Shown here: piece after piece, positions 10,106-18,421 of the stretch
Layout of the letters: every line of letters starts with the position of its first letter
Position numbering within the stretch: position 1 is the stretch's first letter
Assembly: GCA_020216745.1 (NCBI GenBank)
Contig: JAIWNQ010000272.1
Location: 1-19,996, forward strand
From: Candidatus Hydrogenedens sp.
GTDB lineage: Bacteria; Hydrogenedentota; Hydrogenedentia; Hydrogenedentales; Hydrogenedentaceae
Length of the DNA stretch: 19,996 nucleotides
Reading direction: 5' to 3'
Notes under the pieces: generated by a model
Seen by the model: only the letters and a program-made list of their open reading frames with translations
Database searches by the model: none
What the model was told of the DNA's origin: nothing
Position numbers and translations under genes: made by a program

Positions 10106-10885
10106 TTATGGAATTATTTCCTCAACAGAATTGACAACCCTCGTAGGACGGTATGGATATTTTTCTATATCTTCTAATTTGGTAACACCAGTTAAAACAA
10201 GAATTGTTTCAACACCAGTTTGTACACCTGCAACAATATCGGTGTCCATTCGGTCTCCAATAATAACAGTATTTTCAGAATGAACCCCAAGGTAATTCAT
10301 TGCACTTCTCATCATAAATGGATTGGGTTTACCGATATAAAAAGGACTTCTCCCTGTTGCTTTTTCGATAAGTGCCGCCATCGCTCCACATGCAGGGACT
10401 ATGCCTGTTTCTGTCGGTCCTAATGGGTCAGGATTGGTAGCAATAAATTTTGCCCCTTTACGTATTAACCTGACCGCAAGTGTTATTTGGTCAAAATTAT
10501 AGTTTGATGTCTCACCTAAAATAACATAGTCAGGATTATACTCAGTGATAATATATCCTGCCTGATGCACAGCGGTAGTCAAACCACTTTCTCCGAGAAC
10601 GAATGCCGTTCCGTTAGGTTTTTGCATCCTTAAAAACATACCTACAGCCACTGCCGATGTATATATATTTTCAGCCGATATTTCAAGATTGAGAATGTTC
10701 AAACGATGGGATAAATCCATCGGAGTAAATTTAGGATTATTAGTAAGGACTAAAAATTTACTTCCTGCTTCATTTAACCGTTGTATGAAGTTGTTAGCAC
10801 CAGGAATTACAGAATTCCCTTTAACCAAAACACCATCCATATCAATCAAGTAATTTTTTACAATTTTAGTAGAAGAATCACTCAT
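10106..10885 (-). CDS. HAD-IIA (NagD-like) phosphatase
   Basis: This is a cytoplasmic Mg-dependent phosphatase of the HAD superfamily, subclass IIA, with 259 residues as is usual for NagD/AraL-type enzymes. Motif I is DMDGVL with nucleophile Asp15 and general acid Asp17. Motif II is LTNN (Thr48), motif III is Lys186 in IGKPNP, and motif IV is GDRMDTDI (Asp211, Asp216). The cap domain lies between motifs II and III and contains FIATNPD and a CGAMAALI segment typical of this subclass. Family members act on nucleotide monophosphates, sugar phosphates or p-nitrophenyl phosphate; the substrate here is unknown. The ATG has a GGAG ribosome site 7 bases upstream. It is the first gene of the minus-strand run but is separated from the rest by 84 AT-rich bases, so its link with the zinc-ribbon genes may be only positional. 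Confidence 0.92.
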   Translation of the reverse strand: MSDSSTKIVKNYLIDMDGVLVKGNSVIPGANNFIQRLNEAGSKFLVLTNNPKFTPMDLSHRLNILNLEISAENIYTSAVAVGMFLRMQKPNGTAFVLGESGLTTAVHQAGYIITEYNPDYVILGETSNYNFDQITLAVRLIRKGAKFIATNPDPLGPTETGIVPACGAMAALIEKATGRSPFYIGKPNPFMMRSAMNYLGVHSENTVIIGDRMDTDIVAGVQTGVETILVLTGVTKLEDIEKYPYRPTRVVNSVEEIIP

Positions 10886-11002
10886 TTAATTACTCCAAAA
10901 AAATATTCTGTATATAAATTATTTGTTATAATCAGTAATTGTTAGTGCATATATTAACAAACTTATATATAGTTACTAAAAATATCATAGGAGTTTGTCT
11001 AT
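10886..11002. promoter_or_regulatory. Divergent promoter region
   Basis: This is 117 bp of AT-rich DNA between the minus-strand HAD gene and the plus-strand lipoprotein gene, so it should hold promoters in both directions. For the plus side, TTGTTA (10939-10944) and TTATAT or TATATA (from 10963/10964) lie 18-19 bp apart. TTGTTA also forms an inverted pair with TAACAA (10955-10960), a possible operator. The plus gene has a good AGGAG ribosome site (10989-10993). On the minus side, TTACTG and TATATA about 16 bp apart are only weak matches. Confidence 0.35.
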
Positions 11003-11452
11003 ATGAATTATAAAAGAAATATAACAATTGTATTCATGTTATTAGCGGTCATTATTTCGTTGTCTATACTTTCTTGTCGAACACTTGCTGGACAACCCGA
11101 AATTAAAAAAGTTGAAGTTATACCTAATGAAATTTATCCAGGTGACACCGCAGTTATACAGGCAGTTGTCAAAGATAAACACCATATCGTCCAGAAAGTC
11201 GAGGGGATTGTTAAAGAAGACCCAAGAATAAAACTACGATTGAGAGATGATGGTATAGAACCCGACAAAAAAGCTAACGATGGAATATGGATATTAAAAG
11301 TAGATGTTCCGAACGAAGTAATGCCTGGCGAGTTTATGCTTGAAATAACTGCGTATCGTAAAGATGGACTTCCTATAAAAGTCCGACATAAAGAAGAAAA
11401 GATTGTAACCTTAAAGAAGGAAATACCGATTGTTATAAAGAGTAAGAATTAA
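11003..11452 (+). CDS. Small exported (probable lipo)protein with a beta-sandwich domain
   Basis: This 149-residue protein has a hydrophobic signal ending in SILSC, giving a plausible lipidated Cys25. The mature part looks like a single Ig-like beta-sandwich: IKKVEVIPNEIYPGDTAVIQ, then a conserved-looking RDDGIEPDKKANDGIW segment, then strands ending in EEKIVTLKKEIPI. The DDG-PD-x-DG pattern occurs in short extracellular domains of secreted bacterial proteins that bind calcium or sit near a cell anchor. No catalytic motif is visible. The start is set by AGGAG 9 bases upstream. The sulfatase-fold gene begins 2 bp after its stop, so the two are co-expressed and may form a pair at the cell surface. 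The role is unknown. Confidence 0.8.
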   Translation: MNYKRNITIVFMLLAVIISLSILSCRTLAGQPEIKKVEVIPNEIYPGDTAVIQAVVKDKHHIVQKVEGIVKEDPRIKLRLRDDGIEPDKKANDGIWILKVDVPNEVMPGEFMLEITAYRKDGLPIKVRHKEEKIVTLKKEIPIVIKSKN

Positions 11453-11454
11453 TA

Positions 11455-12747
11455 ATGTCCCTAATCCTTCAATCATTTTTATCCATCCTTTTAATTTTAG
11501 TTTTAAATGAGTCTGGTATTCCTAAAAAAAATATATTATTTCTGACGATAGATACACTTCGTGCTGACCATTTAGGTTGTTATGGTTACAATCTACCTAC
11601 TTCTAATAACATTGATGCCCTTGCAAAGAGAGGATTAATATTTGATAATTGTATTGCTGAAGTCCCTCTGACATGTCCATCTTTCTCGTCAATGTTGACC
11701 TCACAATATCCCCGTTATCTTGGTGTAACCCGAAACGGATTAGGTATATCAGATGATAATAAGACTGTTCAGGAAATCTTAAAAGAACATGGATATTTTA
11801 CATTCTGCGTCCAAAGTAACTGGACACTAAAATCCAGACTAAGTAACTTAAATCAAGGTTTTGATATATATGATGATGATTTTCATAATAAAAGATGGGG
11901 AATTTTTTCCTCTGAACGAATCGCAGATGAAGTGACCAGAAGGGCAATACAAATATTAAATAATTGCCCCCAAGATAAACCATTTTTTGCCTGGGTACAT
12001 TATAGTGACCCTCATGCTCCATACCATTTCAGAAAAGAATATAATCCAGGTAGTAAATTACAGAATGATGAGACGAAAATTGGAAAAGTTATTAAATCTT
12101 ATGATTCTGAAATAAGATTTACAGATGAACATATCGGTAAATTATTAATGCATCTTCCAAAAAATACCTCCATAATATTTGTCGCTGACCACGGCGAAAG
12201 TTTATATGAACACAACTATTTAGGACATGGTAGAAAACTTTATCAAAATGAAATTAGAATCCCTTTTTTCATCGTCGATGACGAAGTCATACCTGGTAGA
12301 ACATCAATTCCCGTAAGAGGTATTGATGTTGGACCCACAATATTAGGAATAGCAAAAATAGAAAAACCCAAATATATGTTAGGAAAAGATATATTGAACG
12401 AAGAAATTCCAGTAAATAGAGTTCGAGTAATAGAGACCTATGGAGGTGCTGTCCCTAAAATTCCCATCCTTCGGTTTTTTATGAAAAACTCAAAACCTAT
12501 TATGCAATCTGTTATCGATAATAACTGGAAACTTATTGTCAGTGGTATACAAAAAGAACTTTACAATTTGAAAGATGACCCTAAAGAATTAAATAACCTT
12601 GTATTAAAAGAACCTGAAATAGTTATAAACGTGCAAAAAGTAATAAAAGAATGGTCAAGAAAAATACCAAAAACAAACCCTAAAACTTCAAATAAAATTT
12701 CTGATGAAGATATGGAGGTTCTCCGTTCTATGGGTTATTTAGAATAG
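11455..12747 (+). CDS. Sulfatase-fold (alkaline phosphatase superfamily) hydrolase, Thr nucleophile
   Basis: This 430-residue exported enzyme of the sulfatase family (Pfam Sulfatase fold) has an N-terminal hydrophobic segment (3-18) that serves as signal or anchor. Metal-site landmarks are Asp33 in TIDTLRADHLGCYG, His187 in DPHAPY, Asp245-His246 in VADHGES and His258 in LGHG. The nucleophile motif reads TCPSF at 73-77. Formylglycine sulfatases need C/S-x-P-S-R; here the first position is Thr and the Arg is Phe, so it should not be matured by formylglycine enzyme. Thr is the nucleophile in phosphotransferases and phosphodiesterases of the same superfamily, such as LtaS and EptA/MCR. The substrate could be a phosphate ester or phospholipid head group, but this is inference. 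There is no strong ribosome site, so translation may be coupled to the lipoprotein gene 2 bp upstream. The gene converges on the protease gene with 15 bp between stops. Confidence 0.85.
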   Translation: MSLILQSFLSILLILVLNESGIPKKNILFLTIDTLRADHLGCYGYNLPTSNNIDALAKRGLIFDNCIAEVPLTCPSFSSMLTSQYPRYLGVTRNGLGISDDNKTVQEILKEHGYFTFCVQSNWTLKSRLSNLNQGFDIYDDDFHNKRWGIFSSERIADEVTRRAIQILNNCPQDKPFFAWVHYSDPHAPYHFRKEYNPGSKLQNDETKIGKVIKSYDSEIRFTDEHIGKLLMHLPKNTSIIFVADHGESLYEHNYLGHGRKLYQNEIRIPFFIVDDEVIPGRTSIPVRGIDVGPTILGIAKIEKPKYMLGKDILNEEIPVNRVRVIETYGGAVPKIPILRFFMKNSKPIMQSVIDNNWKLIVSGIQKELYNLKDDPKELNNLVLKEPEIVINVQKVIKEWSRKIPKTNPKTSNKISDEDMEVLRSMGYLE

Positions 12748-12762
12748 CATTGTAGGTTGAAA

Positions 12763-15700
12763 TTAATTTCCTCTCCAGCCTGTATCAGGTGTGCAACACT
12801 CAGACCAATTACTGTATTCTCCATTTCTTACTTCACGAACACACACCCAATAATAATACACAATGGGGAGTACTTTCTTTCCTGAACACGAAAAGGTAGA
12901 CTCTACTTTTGCAGGTTCTGCTGTATAATCAAAAAAATAGGGGAAATGCGTTACCCCAATGATTTCCGCAGTAAAACAATTATTTACAAGGCTTCTTAAA
13001 ACTACAAACTCGTATTCCTTATACAACATCTCATAAGTCCAACTTATGAACACATAATCAGAATAAAAACCATCAGTAGCGACTAATTTGTTTGGTGGTG
13101 AAGGTGTCTCGAGTTTTGTCTCTCCTTCCTTTTCCTCTTCAAAAACACTACCCCCTTCCGTTTCTTCTCCCTCTTCTCCTTCACCCTCTAATATTCCTTC
13201 GGGTATACCTTCAGTTGTCCCTTCTTGCGGTGCTTCACCATCACCTGCACCTTCAATTATACCCTCAGAAATGCCTTCATTCCCCCCTTCAATAGGTAGT
13301 TCCCCCTCAGTCATGCCTTCCTCGACCCCTTCCGAACTACCCTCCAATAAACCCTCAGTCATGCCTTCCTCACCCCCTTCCGAACTACCTTCCAATAAAC
13401 CCTCAGAAATGCCTTCCTCACCCTCTTCCGAACTACCCTCCAATAAACCCTCAGTCATGCCTTCCTCACCCCCTTCCGAACTACCTTCCAATGAACCCTC
13501 AGTCATGCCTTCCTCACCCCCTTCCGAACTACCCTCCAATGAACCCTCAGTCATGCCTTCCTCACCCTCTTCCGAACTACCCTCCAATGAACCCTCAGTC
13601 ATGCCCTCTGTTGGGGTGGGTTCTAAATCGATAAAGTCAGGAATTCCATTGTTGTTTTTGTCGGATGTACCTTCTATTTGGTCGGGTATTCCATCATTAT
13701 CACTGTCGAGGTCAAGTAGATTTGGAATACCATCATTATCATAATCACCGACACCTTCAATAATGTCTAAAATTGTGTCATAGTCAGTATCTTTTGATGT
13801 AATTACGGGGATAAATTGGACTGTTTTTTCTATTTTGTTGTGTGAAACAAAGGACAAGAGTCCATAAGTTCTATAATATAGGTAATTATCTTCGTTGAAA
13901 TTGAATTCCAATTCGGTATTATTTTTAGCAAATGAAAAAACGTTTTGAATTGCTGGGGAATGGATAGAGAATGATTTTTCCTTTAAGTTATATAAGTATC
14001 TATATTTAGGTTGGCCAGGTACCTGTTTTGGCATTTGGTCAACAACAACGGGTATATCTTTGTTAATCTTTGACTCGCAGAAAAATCCAAAACTGCTATA
14101 AGTATTTGTTAATTTTAGGTCTTTTGCATTTACTATCATGACCATTGTATTTGTTCTAAATAAGTTTGTGTCGTATTCAGAACTATTGAACTTATTTATA
14201 GGGTATTGAACAGTAGTGGTTTGGTCTTTGAGGTCAGATAGAATGGATACAAATACATCTGAGGATGGGGGAGGAACATTCCCTGAATAGTTAGTCCCAT
14301 TATATAATGAGTAATCTGAATGTCCATCATGGTTCGTATCTATATAGATGGTAAAAGTAACTTGACTTGGTGAATTCCAGGGGCTATAAGTAGAAATTAG
14401 AAAGTAAATTTTAGCATTTTCAATGTCCTCAGGATTATCAAGGTAGGAGAGATTATCGGTAATACCGACATAGTGAATATTTCCACATCTAAAGTATTCT
14501 GGCAGGTTATTCTTCTTTTCGCCGATACCTTTTAGTTCGTAAAGGGATATGAAGGATATATAATCAAATGGGAAATTGTCACCTGTATGCAAATCTTTAC
14601 CCACAACATTTAACGTGGACGTAGTTTGAGTACTTAAATCTAATGATGAAGGAACCAAATTAAGATCAGAAACAGGTCGGGGTTGGGCATAAACAGGAAG
14701 CTGTAGAGTCTTAAAACTATCTTTTTCATATAACATGAGTTTGCCACTAAATTCACTTATCCAGGCCCTATTCGGTTCATAATAACGTGAGTCAATAGAA
14801 CCTTCTCTTGTATGTTTCAATGCTGTTGCGTCAATATCAAGTTTTATTTGTAAATCTATGTAATCCTCTGGATTTATCTGAAAGGTTGTTTGATTGGGCA
14901 AGACAAGATTTACCCCATCTATAGTTGAATAGGGAACAAAGTACATATCAAATGATTTTATTTGATTAGATTTATTTTCAATACGAACCCATTTCTCTTC
15001 ATTTGTAGATTCAGATACTTCAAAAGTTTCGAACGTTAAGGAAACTGCCTCTGGATTATCCCTGCTATAGAACAGCACATCCGTCATCATATTGTAAAAG
15101 ATATTATTAACCCCGACACCTCCAACTTGAGGTGGGGCAGAAATGATCTCATTATTCAGTAAAAGGAAGACATCAAAGACTGCATTATTCATAAGAATCG
15201 TCTTTATTTCTTGCGGGGTAAGAGATGGATTAAGTTCTTTTAGTATTGATGCAACTCCTGAAACATGAGGAGCAGACATTGATGTTCCTGAACTTGTTTG
15301 ACTTAAAGGGTTTGAACCCAAATTGGCTGACTTTATTCTTACACCTGGTGAAGAAATGTCAGGTTTTAATATGACTTTTCCAGATGAAGACATGGCAGGT
15401 CCTCGAGATGAAAAATAGGCTAAACGTCCTGGAATACCATTTGTTATATTAGGGTCGTTATCCTCACAGGCGGAGACCGCAACCACATGTTCTGCGGAGG
15501 CAGGTGTCCCTAATGCGTAGTAACTATCTCCACGATTTCCTGCAGATACTATAATTAAAACACCTGCTTTTGTAGCATTATTACAGGCGATGCTTTCAGG
15601 GGTATCAGAAAAACCATAATCTTCACCTAATGATAGGTTTAATATATCTAAATGGTCTGAAAAATCTCCATCCTGGTTCGGGTCTACAGCCCATTCAATT

Positions 15701-16584
15701 GCAGGAATAAGAATGTCACTTTTTGAACTTTTGGAAAAAATCTTTAAGGCAAATAATTCTGTTTTTGGTGCAATCCCAGGATAAACTGAGAAAGGATTAC
15801 CCATTGTTTGTTGTGTGTAATCATCAGTATAGGTTATACCATTATCTAAAACACCATAGCCACCTATAATCCCTGCGACATGTGTCCCATGCCCATTTTG
15901 GTCGAATGGGTCAGGGTCAGGTATAGGAATATTTTTACCATAAACCTCTGGGTCATAGTCTTCTCCTACGAAATCATATCCCCCAACAATTTTATCTGTT
16001 GGAAATGGGACATCACCAATAATTGTAGGGTCGTTATTATTGTAATCCTCTTGAAGACCTGAACCACCAAAGTCTTTATGAATGTAGTCAATACCCGTAT
16101 CGATGACACCAACTCTTATATTTTTGCCTGTTAATTGGTAGGTGTCCCATATCGGTGGAACCCCTAAAAATTGGAGGCTGTATTGTAAGTTCAAACTCAC
16201 CCTTGACAAGACATGGATAGATTTAACTTCTGGCATTTCCTTTATCTGTTTCATTTCAGTTGGAGATAAAAAGATGGCTATCCCATTAATAACACGTCTA
16301 ACTTTAAATAGGGGATTGTTGATAGAACTCTTTTGCTGTGATAGTTTATTTAGAAATAATGTTTGTTCTTCATTAATTTTGTCAATATGTTTCTTTAAGT
16401 TTAACTGCTTCTCTGAATCGGTTATTTTTAATTTTTTGATTTGTAGATAATAATCAACACCACAAGGAGTATTTAACTCAATCAGCACAGGCAAATCATC
16501 AGCAGATATTGCTACTGGCACGAAAATAAAAAAACTAAGGAACATTAAAATGATTTTCTTTTTGATTGACTGCATATAAACCAT
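12763..16584 (-). CDS. Large secreted subtilase (S8) with EG-repeat linker
   Basis: This 1273-residue secreted serine protease starts with a signal peptide (1-28). Residues about 30-125 look like an inhibitor-type propeptide. The subtilase domain follows with a complete triad: Asp162 in GVIDTGID, His232 in NGHGTHVAG and Ser435 in GTSMSAPH. Asn350 in SAGN is the oxyanion residue. The Asp-rich insertion at about 177-230 may bind calcium. Residues about 500-930 are beta-rich and not recognised. Residues about 932-990 are calcium-binding DxDxDG repeats of the thrombospondin type 3 kind (DYDNDGIPNLLDLDSDNDG). A Glu-Gly linker (about 990-1160) includes a 16-residue tandem repeat. A fibronectin III-like C-terminal domain (about 1167-1273) ends in DTGWRGN. 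A second in-frame ATG lies three codons downstream, and neither start has a strong ribosome site. The substrate is unknown. Confidence 0.95.
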   Translation of the reverse strand: MVYMQSIKKKIILMFLSFFIFVPVAISADDLPVLIELNTPCGVDYYLQIKKLKITDSEKQLNLKKHIDKINEEQTLFLNKLSQQKSSINNPLFKVRRVINGIAIFLSPTEMKQIKEMPEVKSIHVLSRVSLNLQYSLQFLGVPPIWDTYQLTGKNIRVGVIDTGIDYIHKDFGGSGLQEDYNNNDPTIIGDVPFPTDKIVGGYDFVGEDYDPEVYGKNIPIPDPDPFDQNGHGTHVAGIIGGYGVLDNGITYTDDYTQQTMGNPFSVYPGIAPKTELFALKIFSKSSKSDILIPAIEWAVDPNQDGDFSDHLDILNLSLGEDYGFSDTPESIACNNATKAGVLIIVSAGNRGDSYYALGTPASAEHVVAVSACEDNDPNITNGIPGRLAYFSSRGPAMSSSGKVILKPDISSPGVRIKSANLGSNPLSQTSSGTSMSAPHVSGVASILKELNPSLTPQEIKTILMNNAVFDVFLLLNNEIISAPPQVGGVGVNNIFYNMMTDVLFYSRDNPEAVSLTFETFEVSESTNEEKWVRIENKSNQIKSFDMYFVPYSTIDGVNLVLPNQTTFQINPEDYIDLQIKLDIDATALKHTREGSIDSRYYEPNRAWISEFSGKLMLYEKDSFKTLQLPVYAQPRPVSDLNLVPSSLDLSTQTTSTLNVVGKDLHTGDNFPFDYISFISLYELKGIGEKKNNLPEYFRCGNIHYVGITDNLSYLDNPEDIENAKIYFLISTYSPWNSPSQVTFTIYIDTNHDGHSDYSLYNGTNYSGNVPPPSSDVFVSILSDLKDQTTTVQYPINKFNSSEYDTNLFRTNTMVMIVNAKDLKLTNTYSSFGFFCESKINKDIPVVVDQMPKQVPGQPKYRYLYNLKEKSFSIHSPAIQNVFSFAKNNTELEFNFNEDNYLYYRTYGLLSFVSHNKIEKTVQFIPVITSKDTDYDTILDIIEGVGDYDNDGIPNLLDLDSDNDGIPDQIEGTSDKNNNGIPDFIDLEPTPTEGMTEGSLEGSSEEGEEGMTEGSLEGSSEGGEEGMTEGSLEGSSEGGEEGMTEGLLEGSSEEGEEGISEGLLEGSSEGGEEGMTEGLLEGSSEGVEEGMTEGELPIEGGNEGISEGIIEGAGDGEAPQEGTTEGIPEGILEGEGEEGEETEGGSVFEEEKEGETKLETPSPPNKLVATDGFYSDYVFISWTYEMLYKEYEFVVLRSLVNNCFTAEIIGVTHFPYFFDYTAEPAKVESTFSCSGKKVLPIVYYYWVCVREVRNGEYSNWSECCTPDTGWRGN
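13304..13606 (-). repeat. 48-bp in-frame tandem repeat (16-aa EG unit, 6 copies plus a partial)
   Basis: The plus-strand phrase CCCTCAG recurs at 13304, 13352, 13400, 13448, 13496, 13544 and 13592, exactly 48 bp apart. Each unit encodes 16 residues of the form MTEG-(S/L)LEG-SSE(E/G)-GEEG within the protease (residues about 994-1094). Copies differ by only a few bases, so the array looks young or homogenised. Less regular EG-rich sequence continues to about 13130. Confidence 0.95.
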
Positions 16585-16647
16585 TTCTTTTTTGTGATAT
16601 AATTTATAATTTATTGTATTATAAAAAACCTATAATACATTTTTATT
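16585..16647. promoter_or_regulatory. Short divergent promoter region (protease / CDF)
   Basis: Only 63 bp separate the two divergent starts, so both promoters must overlap here. On the plus strand an exact TATAAT lies at 16631-16636, only 11 bases before the CDF start, with no clear -35 and no ribosome site in between. If used, it would give an almost leaderless mRNA. The sequence is so AT-rich that TATA-like matches also arise by chance; others occur on both strands at about 16597-16627. Confidence 0.35.
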
Positions 16648-17574
16648 ATGCCACAAGACCTATATAATAAAACGTATCATACAGAATTAACAAAAGTTAC
16701 ATGGATAGGTTTTTTCTTAAATCTTATCCTTGTCTTGTTAAAAATTGTTGTTGGCTATTTCAGTCGTAGTCAAGCACTGATTGCGGATGGCTTTCATAGT
16801 CTCTCTGATGGTGTAACAGACCTTGCAGTGCTTTTAGGGAAACATTTCTGGACTGCTCCTGCTGATGAGGAACATCCACATGGTCATGGTAGAATAGAGA
16901 TGCTAATAACTATTTTTATAGGTATTTTATTAGGTATTGCGGGTATATTTTTAGCATCAAACTCTATAAAAACGCTAAGTATTGACAGGAAAGAAACAAT
17001 TTTATCACTACCAATAATTATTATTGCTGGTTTTTCAATAATATCAAAAGAAATCTTATATCGTTATACTGTTTTTATTGGGAAGAAGATTCAATCATCC
17101 GCAGTTATTGCAAACGCATGGCATCATCGTTCTGACAGCCTGAGTTCTATCCCAGTGGCAATTGCGGGGATAGGGATAATGATAAGCCCATCATACCAAA
17201 TGTTAGACCCATTAGGAGCATTATTAGTGAGTATATTTATTATCTACTCTGCCTATCAGATAGTTCATCCTATGCTAAATTATTTGATTGACCAAGGGAT
17301 GTCTAATAAAGAGATAGAACAACTAAATATGATAGCGAGGTCAATAGAAGGTGTTAAAAGTATCCATGCCATTAGGAGCAGACATATAGGTGGAGGAATT
17401 GCTATTGACCTTCATGTATTAGTAAATCCAGAACTAACTGTAAAAGAGGGGCATTTGATATCAGGGAAAGTAAAGCGCGCCTTATTGGAAAGAGGAGAGA
17501 ATATTATTGATGTATTAATTCATATAGAACCTTATGAAGAGAAACCAAAAGAGGAAGAGAGTCATAAAATGTAA
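16648..17574 (+). CDS. Cation diffusion facilitator (CDF) metal exporter
   Basis: This inner-membrane divalent metal/proton antiporter has 308 residues, the normal family length, and six predicted helices. The two intramembrane site motifs are intact: His50-x3-Asp54 in TM2 (ADGFHSLSDG, with Asp47 beside it) and His159-x3-Asp163 in TM5 (AWHHRSDS). The HxxxD/HxxxD pairing is typical of zinc-selective members, though iron or cobalt cannot be excluded. The loop after TM2 has the conserved DEEHPHGHGRIE. The C-terminal cytoplasmic ferredoxin-like domain (about 215-295) keeps the HAIRSRHIGGGIAIDLHVLV strand pattern and ends with HIEP, followed by a charged tail. No ribosome site precedes the ATG. 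It is transcribed away from the protease gene. No metal-responsive regulator is encoded nearby. Confidence 0.93.
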   Translation: MPQDLYNKTYHTELTKVTWIGFFLNLILVLLKIVVGYFSRSQALIADGFHSLSDGVTDLAVLLGKHFWTAPADEEHPHGHGRIEMLITIFIGILLGIAGIFLASNSIKTLSIDRKETILSLPIIIIAGFSIISKEILYRYTVFIGKKIQSSAVIANAWHHRSDSLSSIPVAIAGIGIMISPSYQMLDPLGALLVSIFIIYSAYQIVHPMLNYLIDQGMSNKEIEQLNMIARSIEGVKSIHAIRSRHIGGGIAIDLHVLVNPELTVKEGHLISGKVKRALLERGENIIDVLIHIEPYEEKPKEEESHKM

Positions 17575-17875
17575 ATGTATATAAGACAATAATAATATAA
17601 ATTATAATAATGAACATAGTAATTCATTTAGGTTTTCAACACGATATTTCGTAATAATACTGAAATATAAAACAAAATTAAGTCCATCTAAACATAAAAT
17701 ATTTTCACTCTAAAGCAATCATTTCCTTTTACTTTCAAAATGGATAGTTTGTTTATATTTGTTTAATAATTCTACTTGATTTAATATTTACACTACTGTT
17801 TATTCATTGATTAACTATATTCGAGTAAACCAATTCTTATTATTTTTCTCCTATAAAATTATATTATTACATATG

Positions 17876-17939
17876 TTCTGCTTGTGATTAAAAGAGTAAC
17901 ACACGCAGAAGTGGCTGTGCTACTATAAATATTTTTTTT
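17876..17939 (+). terminator. Two adjacent hairpins followed by T8
   Basis: The first stem pairs TTCTGC with GCAGAA, then TGTG with CACA after one mismatch, around a 13-base loop (17876-17910). The second pairs AGTGGC with GCTACT around TGT (17910-17924, one G-T pair) and shares one base with the first. T8 follows at 17932-17939. The second stem plus T-run resembles an intrinsic terminator, though seven bases separate them. It would end a transcript from the CDF gene, which stops about 300 bp upstream, or one starting in the gap. Confidence 0.35.
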
Positions 17940-17985
17940 GCGAGGATGAAAAAAATTAAATTAAAAAAGATGATATTTAAAGTTG

Positions 17986-18029
17986 AATTTCAATTTTTAT
18001 TTTGGTAAAATAAAAATAAATTTGAAATT
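17986..18029. repeat. Long AT-only inverted repeat
   Basis: The arm AATTTCAATTTTTATTTT (17986-18003) pairs with AAAATAAAAA (18007-18016) and TTGAAATT (18022-18029) around a GGT loop. Only a five-base bulge breaks the 3' arm. That makes 18 paired bases in 44. It could extrude as a cruciform, form an RNA hairpin, or be a protein site. Confidence 0.6.
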
Positions 18030-18421
18030 AAATATATGAGATAGTTTAAAATTTAATCTAAAGAATAGTATAAGTTGGTGAAGAAATATATAACGATAGT
18101 TGACAACAGAGAGATGTTAATATGAAAAGTAAATATAAAACATAAAGTAACAATTTAACCTTTTTTCCTGAGCTCTCTTTTTGATTGCAGAGGAAGAAGG
18201 CGTATGAGGTGGAGATAAACTGTGCAAGTCGAAGAAGGGAGCGGGAAGAATGAGGGCAAAATAAAAAATAAATGGAAAGAGAGAAAGATTATATTTACTT
18301 AGACATAAATGAAGGGAATAGGCAGATTCAAAAGAGTAGGAGAACAACAAATACCATTGATTGTACAACCACTTCCATTTACATGTTTTCTATTTCAGGT
18401 TTCGTTTCGGAGTGCAAATTA

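Larger units (their letters stand above)
17575..18421 (+). other. Long AT-rich non-coding stretch
   Basis: About 850 bp without a convincing gene on either strand. The line 17941-18000 has 10 G/C in 60. It holds the hairpins listed separately. A further imperfect stem lies at 18159-18200, where CCTTTTTTC plus CTG pairs with CAG plus a purine arm with one bulged A. From about 18186 to 18300 the plus strand becomes strongly purine-rich. TTGACA at 18100-18105 has no well-spaced -10. An open frame from 18272 continues into the 40-codon ORF below, but its first 50 codons show no coding character. Confidence 0.6.

Noticed and set aside
13304..13606. Possible CRISPR array
   Set aside because: The 48-bp units are contiguous, with no variable spacers, and keep the protease reading frame.
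13088..13744. 218-codon Ser/Pro-rich plus-strand ORF opposite the protease
   Set aside because: It is the reverse strand of the EG repeat array; the Ser-Pro pattern is the direct complement of Glu-Gly codons, and there is no ribosome site.
17632..17655. Small ACGA/TCGT hairpin after the CDF gene as a terminator
   Set aside because: The stem is only four base pairs and there is no T-run directly after it.
18117..18368. Minus-strand 83-codon ORF in the AT-rich gap
   Set aside because: It lies opposite a purine-rich stretch and has no recognisable domain or ribosome site; its hydrophobic and Ser/Pro content follows from the base skew.
18272..18421. Longer start (ATG 18272) for the small ORF before the GLUG gene
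   Set aside because: There is no clear ribosome site, the first 50 codons are low-complexity and place the hydrophobic signal internally, and ATG 18422 has a good GGAG.
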